Of a DNA stretch of 32,548 nucleotides, positions 1 to 6,528 are shown piece by piece; position 1 is the first letter of the stretch; every line of letters starts with the position of its first letter. The stretch covers positions 1-32,548 of the forward strand of contig CAAEDK010000077.1 of assembly GCA_900754605.1 (NCBI GenBank), read 5' to 3'. Below the pieces are notes generated by a model. That model did not search any database, was not told where the DNA came from, and worked only from the letters and a program-made list of their open reading frames with translations. This DNA is from an uncultured Oscillospiraceae bacterium. Lineage in GTDB: Bacteria > Bacillota_A > Clostridia > Oscillospirales > Oscillospiraceae. A program made the position numbers and the translations under genes.

Positions 1-47
1 CAGTTCTACACATTTCCTTTTGTACTCATATGTGTACCGCATAATAA

Positions 48-81
48 TACCCCCTCTACTGGGTGTCCAGTAAAGGGGGTA
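48..81. terminator. Hairpin, possible terminator downstream of the exported-protein genes
   Basis: Arms 48-55 (TACCCCCT) and 74-81 (AGGGGGTA) pair perfectly. After one C/A mismatch a further 6 bp pair around a GTGT loop. It lies just after the stop of the minus-strand gene at 155. No clean T-run follows on either strand, so terminator function is uncertain. The remaining bases of 1-154 show no gene. Confidence 0.4.
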
Positions 82-154
82 CATATCATTCCCGTTCCTG
101 TGTTTTTTATTTGACGCTTACGTTATATGGAAGTGAAAAGTTGGAAGTCTAACA

Positions 155-682
155 CTAGTTTTTAATATCAACCGCAACATCGGTAGATACCGTAATTGTT
201 GGAAAAGAAAATGTTTTGTACGAGTAGCGGGCATTTGATCCGGGTACTGGAGCGGTGGAAGAACTAACTTTAAAAAAATAAGTGTCCCCAACTATCAAGT
301 TGGAGAACCATACCCCTGAACCTATGGGAACATCCTTCGCATAGAGATACACAGGGATACCACCACTACTAGCTGTTCCGTGATAGAGCTGCACATTGTA
401 GCTTTCAGTGGCGGGGGCAGAGAGAATAGAGAATGCTACGTTGGCTTCGTTTGCTACGAATTCTCCGCAACTGTTTCCGTTAGAGCCTTCAGGATTCGTG
501 TGCGGAAGCATAATTCTTCCTACATGTTCAGTTTGAGCGGAAATTGCATCAAACTCAGTTGCAGTAATGACAATTGGAGATATAGCACTCTCCATAGCAT
601 CGGTAGCAATTGCATGGGCTGAGACTGATATAGTCATACTAATAGCAAGCAAGCAAACAAATAATTGTTTTATATTTTTCAA
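155..682 (-). CDS. Small exported protein, paralogue of the 849-1325 gene
   Basis: 175 aa with a basic N-terminus, a hydrophobic core and a likely signal-peptidase site after SAHA (about residue 24), so it should be secreted. The mature part is rich in Ser, Thr, Gly and beta-strand-like segments. It shares with the next upstream gene the motifs ATEFDAIS/SAQEFNSI, GRIMLP/GRVMLP, EFVA, YNVQLY and YFFKVSSSTAP, so the two are tandem paralogues. The start is TTG at 682, with GGAGG 8 nt upstream; an ATG slightly upstream is out of frame. Function is unknown; the setting behind a sigma/anti-sigma pair suggests an envelope or extracellular product. Base composition is more AT-rich than in the conjugation genes. 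Confidence 0.75.
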   Translation of the reverse strand: MKNIKQLFVCLLAISMTISVSAHAIATDAMESAISPIVITATEFDAISAQTEHVGRIMLPHTNPEGSNGNSCGEFVANEANVAFSILSAPATESYNVQLYHGTASSGGIPVYLYAKDVPIGSGVWFSNLIVGDTYFFKVSSSTAPVPGSNARYSYKTFSFPTITVSTDVAVDIKN

Positions 683-738
683 AAAGCATCCCTCCGTTCA
701 ATTTGTAAAGGAGTTTATTCAATTACGTTAGAAATAGT

Positions 739-777
739 CTACCTTTCACAACCGCGCACTTCGGTTGTGAAAGGTAG
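739..777 (-). terminator. Perfect 16-bp hairpin between paralogous exported-protein genes
   Basis: Arms 739-754 and 762-777 are perfectly complementary over 16 bp with a 7-nt loop. It lies after the stop of the 849-1325 gene and before the ribosome site of the 155-682 gene. The bases following it on the minus strand (ACTATTTCT) are moderately T-rich, so partial termination or mRNA stabilisation between the two genes is plausible. Confidence 0.6.
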
Positions 778-848
778 ATTTGATACACTACAAGATATTT
801 TAGTAATTCCTGAGCATAACATGAAAGTTATACAGGGGTAATCTCAAA

Positions 849-1325
849 TTAGGGATATGTTTTGCGTGTCCACGAGGCATTTGAGCCGGAAGAGGGTGCA
901 GTCGATGAGCTAACTTTAAAGAAATAAGTCTTACCGATCTCTAGCCCCGAGAATGAAGCCCCTGCTCCTATATTAACCGATTCAAACAAATAAACTTGGG
1001 AGCCGCCATCTTTGATTGTCCCAAGATAAAGTTGAACATTATAATTTGTGCAACCGGGAGCGCTGTCAATGGTAAAGGATACATTACTCTCATCGGCAAC
1101 GAATTCGGAGCAGGCGACACCATTAGTCCCGCTCGAGTTCGACCGCGGGAGCATCACCCTTCCTGTTGCTGTAGAACGAGGAGCTATGGAGTTAAATTCT
1201 TGTGCTGAAATTAACCGGTACACATTGGGTTCCGATGGAAGATCGGCAGCCATTGCGCTGGGGAGCAAGGTTATTGCCATACAGGCTGCGCAGAGGACAC
1301 TCAGGAACTTCTTAACTTTTTTCAT
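849..1325 (-). CDS. Small exported protein, paralogue of the 155-682 gene
   Basis: 158 aa with a clear signal peptide (MKKVKKFL, then a hydrophobic stretch ending near AMA/AD). The mature domain is about 130 aa and aligns along its length with the downstream paralogue (EFVAD, SAPGC..YNVQLY, YFFKVSSSTAP). Single cysteines occur at matching places (ACSEF/SCGEF). ATG at 1325 follows AAAGGAGATATCAAC, a good ribosome site. No catalytic motif is recognised; a small beta-sandwich adhesin-like or surface protein is a guess only. It stands between another exported protein (1507-1863) and its paralogue, all on the minus strand behind the sigma factor gene. Confidence 0.75.
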   Translation of the reverse strand: MKKVKKFLSVLCAACMAITLLPSAMAADLPSEPNVYRLISAQEFNSIAPRSTATGRVMLPRSNSSGTNGVACSEFVADESNVSFTIDSAPGCTNYNVQLYLGTIKDGGSQVYLFESVNIGAGASFSGLEIGKTYFFKVSSSTAPSSGSNASWTRKTYP

Positions 1326-1471
1326 GTTGATATCTCCTTTGTTTTTGTAGGGAATGATTCCCCTTGGACGAAAGGTACAGGAATGTTTGCTATTTCGGCG
1401 GTTGCGTTGCTATGGATTTGCTGGTGGTTCCTACCTGCAAGTAAATAGAAAAGTTGGGGACCGCCGAATCG

Positions 1472-1480
1472 CTAACCCAT
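1472..1480 (-). other. Two-codon ORF (Met-Gly-stop) with strong ribosome site
   Basis: On the minus strand GGAGG (part of GGAGGTGA) is followed after 8 nt by ATG GGT TAG. It lies in the 180-bp gap between the exported-protein genes at 1507-1863 and 849-1325. It may be a leader minigene or the relic of a gene start. A long-range inverted repeat (TTCGGCGGT near 1397, ACCGCCGAA near 1460) lies just downstream in the same transcript. Confidence 0.3.
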
Positions 1481-1506
1481 CGGACTCACCTCCAATCGAC
1501 CGCAAT

Positions 1507-1863
1507 TTACTTGGGACTAATTGCAGTAACCGAAACTGATTCTTGAGCTTTTCCATTTACAGAATAGGATAAGACCAGCTTGTACTCCATGCCACTCTTT
1601 ACAGTACAACTTTTAGAAATAATGACTCGGCCATTTCCCGAACCACTCCAAGAGGTTACACAGGTACTTCCTTGATAGAGTGTCAATGTGGCTGAGACTT
1701 TATCACTGGGATTCGTGCTTTTGCAGTCCGCCATGCAGGTGGCAGTGTTTTCGTTAAACGTTAGATATGGACTGGCTGTGATGACTCGCATCTCGGCTGC
1801 TTGTGCTGACAAAGAGAGCATCATAATGAGCAATAGCACCGCAGAAACCATATGTTTCTTCAT
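1507..1863 (-). CDS. Small exported protein
   Basis: 118 aa from ATG 1863; an in-frame start 30 nt upstream lacks a ribosome site, whereas GGGAGGTGATTTTT precedes this one. Signal peptide: MKKHMVSAVLLLIMMLSLSAQA, cleavage near AQA/AE. The mature part is about 95 aa, with four Cys (TCMADC, STCV, KSCTV) that could form disulphides, and a beta-rich Ser/Thr pattern ending in VSVTAISPK. It is not a close relative of the two downstream exported proteins. Function unknown. Its ribosome site is perfectly complementary to a segment 54 nt upstream, so translation may be controlled by RNA folding. Confidence 0.72.
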   Translation of the reverse strand: MKKHMVSAVLLLIMMLSLSAQAAEMRVITASPYLTFNENTATCMADCKSTNPSDKVSATLTLYQGSTCVTSWSGSGNGRVIISKSCTVKSGMEYKLVLSYSVNGKAQESVSVTAISPK

Positions 1864-1865
1864 AA

Positions 1866-1941
1866 AAATCACCTCCCTCAACATTTTTGACAAGAACGCT
1901 TTTGGGGATTCCTATCAAGTAAATGCAGCAGGAGGTGATTT
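1866..1941 (-). promoter_or_regulatory. Inverted repeat able to sequester a ribosome binding site
   Basis: In the minus-strand transcript AAATCACCTCC (1941-1931) is an exact 11-nt complement of GGAGGTGATTT (1876-1866), the ribosome site of the exported protein starting at 1863. The loop is 54 nt. The upstream arm resembles the anti-Shine-Dalgarno tail of 16S rRNA. It lies in the gap after the anti-sigma gene, so it could switch translation of the downstream gene on or off. Confidence 0.5.
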
Positions 1942-1972
1942 CCTCACAAAAATTTTTGAAAATATGAAATTA

Positions 1973-2677
1973 TTATTTAAGCAATTGCCTAACACTTTCG
2001 GCCATATTTAGCAACGATTCTCGGTCTGCGAAACCGTCAATCGTAAATTGAAGGTTCTGGTTCTCATCAACCCAAGTAATTGCGCTTCCTTGGTTAGAAT
2101 CCTGTGCTATAAATAGCTGTCCTGCATGTCCATTTACTATAATATCGGATACATCCATGTTAGTCGTTACAAAATCATGGGCACCCCCTTGCTGGATGAA
2201 GTTATAATCCAGATATAGCGGAAGTCCCTCCTCGTTTTGATAAATTACGCTTACATAGCTGGAAAAGGTAAAACGATCAATTTCCTGATAACCCTCGGGC
2301 AAATTTGAAATTTCGTATTGCGGCATTTCTTCGGGAATTACTTCTCCTGAGTAGCGGTAGACAATGTGCGTTTCATACCATTCTCTAACCCACTGAATCA
2401 CCCTAGCCCGAGCATTGGGACTGGTGACCATCAGCGTGCCAAAGGACAGAGAGATTACAAGGACAACGGTAGCAACCGTTTGAAGTACTTTTTTCCACAA
2501 GGGACGAGTCTTTTTATGATACCATGCAAAGGGATCTCTAAGCATCACTTTCATCTGATGTTGAAATTCCTTTGTAGTACTCATAGTTGGACTCTCATTT
2601 AAAGCATCAGACCACTCCATACGCAGTGCATCTATAAGAACTTTGCGCATCAATTTATCCAAATTTTCATCCGTCAT
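1973..2677 (-). CDS. Membrane anti-sigma-like protein with C-terminal DUF4367-type domain
   Basis: 234 aa: a cytosolic N-terminal part of about 60 aa, one membrane helix at about residues 64-86 (VLQTVATVVLVISLSFGTLMV), then an outside domain whose last 100 residues resemble the DUF4367 family (YEISNLPEGYQEI, ending MAESVRQLLK). Its ATG overlaps the stop of the sigma factor gene by 4 bases (ATGA), the usual arrangement for a sigma factor with its membrane regulator. The expected role is to hold the sigma factor at the membrane until an envelope signal arrives. Family naming is by pattern recognition; partnership rests on the overlap. Confidence 0.75.
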   Translation of the reverse strand: MTDENLDKLMRKVLIDALRMEWSDALNESPTMSTTKEFQHQMKVMLRDPFAWYHKKTRPLWKKVLQTVATVVLVISLSFGTLMVTSPNARARVIQWVREWYETHIVYRYSGEVIPEEMPQYEISNLPEGYQEIDRFTFSSYVSVIYQNEEGLPLYLDYNFIQQGGAHDFVTTNMDVSDIIVNGHAGQLFIAQDSNQGSAITWVDENQNLQFTIDGFADRESLLNMAESVRQLLK

Positions 2678-3198
2678 AGATGTAGTCCCTCCTTTATAGC
2701 GAGTTCACGAAGCAAAGTCCTCCCCCGATTAACGCGGGTGCTAACTGCCGTTTCGCTGATACCGAGATGTTGTGCAATTTCATGGTCTGTGTACTGCAAC
2801 AAAAACTTCATTTCCAATGTAACCCGATATGTTTCAGGCAGTCGTGTAAAGAGCGCCACAATCTCTTGATAATTCATATCGTGATTCCAGACTTCTGTGG
2901 TTGCATCCCAGTTTTCTAAGGGAACGGTTTTTCGCCTCTTTCGGAGAATCATCAGCGCTTCGTTCTTCGTAATGGAAATGAGCCAAAAGAGCAATTCCTC
3001 GCAGGGAATTTCAGAAACCTTGTGAAAATGTTTGATTACCTGTATCCACGCATTCTGCACAGCATCCTCCGCATCATTATGTTCCGATAGAATCCGCAGG
3101 GCAACCTTCTCCATTTGGACATGGTACTCCTGATAAATAGCCGTGAATGTTTGACGGTCACCTTCATTATCTATAAGTGTGAGTAGATAAATCAGCAT
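2674..3198 (-). CDS. ECF-like RNA polymerase sigma factor
   Basis: 174 aa. An N-terminal region-2-like segment has YHVQMEKVALRI, DAEDAVQNAW and FWLISITKNEAL; a C-terminal region-4 helix-turn-helix has LPETYRVTLEMKF and HEIAQHLGISETAVSTRVNRGR. This is the two-domain layout of extracytoplasmic-function sigma factors. ATG 3198 is chosen because GGAGGGGGACAG stands immediately before it; a possible start 24 nt upstream has none. It is followed by the overlapping anti-sigma gene and three exported-protein genes, which may be its regulon. No own promoter is seen in the short gap after the DUF6076 gene. Confidence 0.85.
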   Translation of the reverse strand: MLIYLLTLIDNEGDRQTFTAIYQEYHVQMEKVALRILSEHNDAEDAVQNAWIQVIKHFHKVSEIPCEELLFWLISITKNEALMILRKRRKTVPLENWDATTEVWNHDMNYQEIVALFTRLPETYRVTLEMKFLLQYTDHEIAQHLGISETAVSTRVNRGRTLLRELAIKEGLHL

Positions 3199-3235
3199 CT
3201 GTCCCCCTCCTCCCTGTGACACTTATCTGTAAAAA

Positions 3236-4191
3236 TCAAGATTCCTTCAGCCACTTGGTAAACTCCTGCAAGCTACTCCCTCCGGCATCACACTTCGTTT
3301 TTTCTTCTCTGGCTTTTTTACTCCAAGCATAGAAAGCATACTTCTCGATTTTTCCCGCCTTAATCCAGCCAAAGCGTTTTTTGTATTCTCGGCGGTAGAC
3401 CTTGAACACCTCATCATCTTTCCGCTTTTCTGTCCCCAGACATTGGTCGCGCCCATATCCTTACACGTGCGGCCTTTATCATCAGTAGGGCGGTCACAGT
3501 ATTCTGTGTTGATACGCCCGGAAACAGCAAAGTACCGTCCGCAGTTTTTGCAAAGGCGAATCGGCTGCTTACGCTTCACGAACTCACGGACAAAGTAGTC
3601 TATGATATCGTAAATATCCTTGGGATACAGCACCTCGGTAAAGGTTTTGGGGCCAATGATCTCAAAGCTCATGGCCTGGGGCTGAAACTGAAAGGTGTTC
3701 AACTGGTCACCACCGCGATTATTATAGTACTGCACCATCTTTTGCTGCACCGACTCCTTTGGACTTAAATCCAGATCCAACACCTGCGCAAAGAGCGCCT
3801 TCATCTGCTTCTGCATGGTGTGAATGTTCGCTGGAGTATGGGGCAGCTTTTTTCTTGGTAGCAAGACCACAATATCCTTGTAGCCCTGTGCCTTGGCTTT
3901 TTCCAAACGCTCCCACCAGTCAAGGCGCAGCAGTTCAAAATAGATGTGCTTTTTTGCTACGGTGTTCAGCGCAGACAACACGTTGTCGGAATACTGCTGC
4001 TCCTTGGTTTCATACAGCTTCACAATCGACTTGCCCATGCCCTCGAACAAATCCGCGAATGACCAGATATCTAAATAGAGCAGTTTCATCAGACTTTCCG
4101 CAAAAGGAAAGTCTTTTTTCCTTGTCTGCCCATTTCCATACTCAAAATGTTCTTTACCGTCTACAATCCAGACCTTGTATGTGTAAGCCAT
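3236..4191 (-). pseudogene. DUF6076-like zinc-finger protein, frameshifted near its C-terminus
   Basis: The first reading frame gives a 314-aa product ending at 3247: MAYTYKVW, then long helical segments, FTEVLYPKDIYDIIDYFVRE and a Cys cluster CKNCGRYF..YCDR..TCK that should bind a metal. After NVWGQK (around 3430) this frame turns into unlikely sequence. The neighbouring frame carries on with the tail normal for this family (DDEVFKVYRREYKKRF, AFYAWSKKAREEK, EFTKWLKES) and stops at 3236-3238. One extra base in the A-run at 3426-3429 (TTTT on plus) would join them. So this is a recent inactivating frameshift or a sequence error. ATG 4191 follows GAGGTAACAAAGG. Function of the family is not known to me. 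Confidence 0.75.
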
Positions 4192-4233
4192 CCTTTGTTA
4201 CCTCATAGTCTCATCAGACTCGTCCTACTTATA

Positions 4234-4262
4234 ATCATACATTAGTCTTGATAGGGTTACAA
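4234..4262 (-). promoter_or_regulatory. Sigma-A-type promoter for the DUF6076 gene
   Basis: On the minus strand TTGTAA (4262-4257), 17-bp spacer, TATGAT (4239-4234), about 43 bp before the ATG at 4191. A small inverted repeat AGTCT-GATG-AGACT lies in the leader at 4207-4220. The rest of 4263-4344 shows no gene. Confidence 0.6.
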
Positions 4263-4344
4263 GACTTTGTCATGATATGCGCACGGACTAATATTATAGA
4301 GGTATATGAGCAGAAGTGCCACACCCTGCTTTATGCGAACATTA

Positions 4345-4383
4345 CTTAAGAAATGGGCGGAGGCATGGATCATGCCCCCGCCC
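4345..4383 (-). terminator. Intrinsic terminator after the P60 gene
   Basis: Minus strand: GGGCGGGGGCATG pairs with CATGCCTCCGCCC (4383-4371 with 4367-4355; one G-U pair) around a 3-nt loop, followed by ATTTCTTAAG. It starts 6 bp after the stop codon at 4389 and marks the end of the conjugation operon. Confidence 0.75.
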
Positions 4384-4388
4384 GGATG

Positions 4389-6470
4389 CTATTCGCTGTA
4401 ATAGTTGGGCCGCGCAATCGACACAAACCCACTCTTTTCGGTAATGACCACATTATCCTGGCTGAACGCGCAGTGGACAATGAGTAGCTCTCCGTTCTCA
4501 TCCCTGCCGCCCACGATACCCACATGCTCGTCGCCTGGGTAGAAGACCAGATCCCCAGGAAGGGCCTCGTCCCAGGAGATTTCCGTACAGTAATTGTGCT
4601 GCATGGTGGCCCCACCCCCGTGGCCTATGATGTACTCCCCGCCTGTCACATTGTAGAATACCCAATCGACAAATCCACTGCAATCCATCCCGTAGGGCCG
4701 GTAGGTTCCGGTGGTGGAGCTGCCCGCCGCCGTGACCTTCTGAATGGTTCCCCATCGCTCATCCCAGCCAAAAACCAGGGATTTGCCGCCCCAAAAGTAG
4801 TTCACCTTGCCCACCAGGGAGCAGGCGGTCTCCACCACAGCCCGCCGCTCTGGGGACAGCTCCTCCGGGAGCGCGGCCAGCAGGGCCTTGGCGTCCGGGT
4901 CGGAGATCGTCAAGTCGCCCGCCAGTGCGGCCAGGAGATCCCGGTTTTCCAGAAGCTCGTCCAGCGCCTCATTTTGGTCATCAGTGAATTGATAGAACAC
5001 CCGCATATCGTCCGGCGTCCTGGGGGTGATGGTGATGTGCAGGATGGACTCCGTCCATCCTCCGTCCTCTCTGGTTCCTGTGTGTTCTATGGTCTCTACT
5101 TGGGTGGTGATCTTTGTCATATCCCAGAACACCGTCCGCAGGCGGTCCACCCGCTCCGGGTCCAGTACCGCCACATCCACGCCATCCGCCGCTCCGGCTG
5201 TCCGGGCGGCAAACACGGCCAATACTTCCGGCCAGCCGGGAGGCTGGCCATGCACCTCCACGCCGTCGTATACCCCGCCGGACTGCAGCTCCTCCAGCCG
5301 GTCTGCCAGCTCACGGTTGAGCTGGGCCACGGCTGCAGATGGAGAGACGGCGTCCGGGGCGTTCCCGCCGTCCGCGAAAAAGATGCCGAAGGGCGAGACG
5401 ATCAAGATTCCGACCAGGCACACCACGACTACGAGCGCAAGAACGACCCCGCCGCCCGCCGCGAGGGCGGAGAGCAACGCCTGAGCGGCGGCAATGACGG
5501 CCTTGGCCGCTGCCACGGCGGATCTGGCTGCTGCTTTGGCAGTTACAGCCGCTGTCTGGGCCGTGGCGCGGACAGCCTGGGCGGTGTGCCGGGTGAGGTC
5601 TGCGGCGGCCCGCATGGTTCCGGGGGCGGCTCTTGCCGTCCGCTCCGCCGTTTTAGCCGCCTGACCCGCCGTCTTGATGGTCCGCCTGGAGGTGTGCTCC
5701 GCGGTCTTTACCGCGCCGCGCGGAGGGCGTGGATCTCCCTTTGATACGGACAGGCCCTTTCCTGGAACGGTATGTCCTTGAGATATCCGACGCGCAGGCG
5801 CTCCTGATGTGTAGGATGGGCCCGGTGAAGCGTAGCTGCTCCTCCCAGCTTTCCCGCCAGCATTCTGGGTCGAAGCAGGACCGCCGCCGCTCCGGGGCAC
5901 GGATACGGATTCTGGCCGGTGTCGCTGCGGTGCCCGATCCCTGGCCGCGATCCGGCCCTGTTCCCGCACAGCCACCTGCCCAGCTTGGGAGGGCGGTTCA
6001 GTGGGAGGGGCGGATTCCCCTTGGAGATAGGTTCCCTTCGTTTTGACGGCAGGCTTGGAGGCCGTCTGTGCGGGCTGTCCTTGCGCCGGAGTGGCCGAAG
6101 AGGGCCTGACTGCCTCCCGTGTCTTGATTCGTGGCCGCTGTTCGGCAGAGAGGTGCGCTGGGGTGTCCTCTGCCGGGGCAGGCGGCTCATTTGGGGCAAC
6201 GTCGACGGAGGACCCGCCGCGCTTCTTTTTACCTTTTCCAAGCAGCCGTTCCACACGGTGCTCCGCCTGGCGCACTCCACTGGCCGCGGCATCCTCAATC
6301 TGGTCGCCGCCATAGCGGTCTGCCTGGCCGCCCTGGGCGGTATCCCGGAGCTGCCCCCTCAGCCGCTCGACGCCGTCCTCCAGCCCGCGCCGGGCCAGCT
6401 CCTTGGGCGCCGCCTGTATCTTCTCCTTGAGCTGCTTCTGTACCGTGGGTTTTTCTTTTATCGTTTCAAT
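4389..6470 (-). CDS. Conjugation-associated NlpC/P60 cell-wall hydrolase
   Basis: About 693 aa if begun at ATT 6470. Order: charged N-terminus (IKEKPTVQKQLKEKIQ), a long Pro/Arg/Ala-rich region with many TAxxTA-like repeats, one membrane helix at about 337-367, an extracellular middle domain, and a C-terminal NlpC/P60 peptidase with Cys597 (DCSGF), His649 (EHVGIV) and His666 (VHCAF). It should open peptidoglycan so the transfer channel can assemble, like Orf14-type proteins of Tn916-family elements. Start: the frame is closed by TGA at 6479-6477; GGGAGG lies 9 nt before ATT 6470; the first in-frame GTG is only at 6275 and would lose 65 residues of family-like sequence. It is the last gene of the transfer module, followed by a terminator. 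Confidence 0.88.
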   Translation of the reverse strand: METIKEKPTVQKQLKEKIQAAPKELARRGLEDGVERLRGQLRDTAQGGQADRYGGDQIEDAAASGVRQAEHRVERLLGKGKKKRGGSSVDVAPNEPPAPAEDTPAHLSAEQRPRIKTREAVRPSSATPAQGQPAQTASKPAVKTKGTYLQGESAPPTEPPSQAGQVAVREQGRIAARDRAPQRHRPESVSVPRSGGGPASTQNAGGKAGRSSYASPGPSYTSGAPARRISQGHTVPGKGLSVSKGDPRPPRGAVKTAEHTSRRTIKTAGQAAKTAERTARAAPGTMRAAADLTRHTAQAVRATAQTAAVTAKAAARSAVAAAKAVIAAAQALLSALAAGGGVVLALVVVVCLVGILIVSPFGIFFADGGNAPDAVSPSAAVAQLNRELADRLEELQSGGVYDGVEVHGQPPGWPEVLAVFAARTAGAADGVDVAVLDPERVDRLRTVFWDMTKITTQVETIEHTGTREDGGWTESILHITITPRTPDDMRVFYQFTDDQNEALDELLENRDLLAALAGDLTISDPDAKALLAALPEELSPERRAVVETACSLVGKVNYFWGGKSLVFGWDERWGTIQKVTAAGSSTTGTYRPYGMDCSGFVDWVFYNVTGGEYIIGHGGGATMQHNYCTEISWDEALPGDLVFYPGDEHVGIVGGRDENGELLIVHCAFSQDNVVITEKSGFVSIARPNYYSE

Positions 6471-6493
6471 GGAGTATCACCTCCCGCGAAGAG

Positions 6494-6521
6494 GGGGCAG
6501 GGCCCAGGAGGGCCCCGCCCC
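6494..6521 (-). terminator. GC-rich hairpin between virB4 and P60 genes
   Basis: Arms GGGGC-A-GGGCCC (6494-6505) and GGGCCC-C-GCCCC (6510-6521), one mismatch, loop AGGA. It begins 7 bp after the virB4 stop and ends about 7 nt before the GGGAGG of the next gene. No T-run follows on the minus strand, so it is more likely an mRNA-stability or processing element than a strong terminator. Confidence 0.45.
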
Positions 6522-6528
6522 TTCTACA

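Noticed and set aside
1395..1470. Sequence resembling a c-di-GMP (GEMM) riboswitch on the minus strand (GCAAA followed by ACGCAA)
   Set aside because: Only about 9 nt separate the two motifs; the obligatory intervening hairpin with its GNRA-type loop and the second stem are missing.
3421..3432. Programmed -1 frameshift in the DUF6076-like gene
   Set aside because: The A4 run does not form a slippery heptamer in the reading frame and no stimulatory structure is evident; a simple indel is the better explanation.
4524..5744. 406-codon plus-strand frame opposite the P60 gene
   Set aside because: Low-complexity translation and no start signals; the minus strand has the NlpC/P60 catalytic triad.
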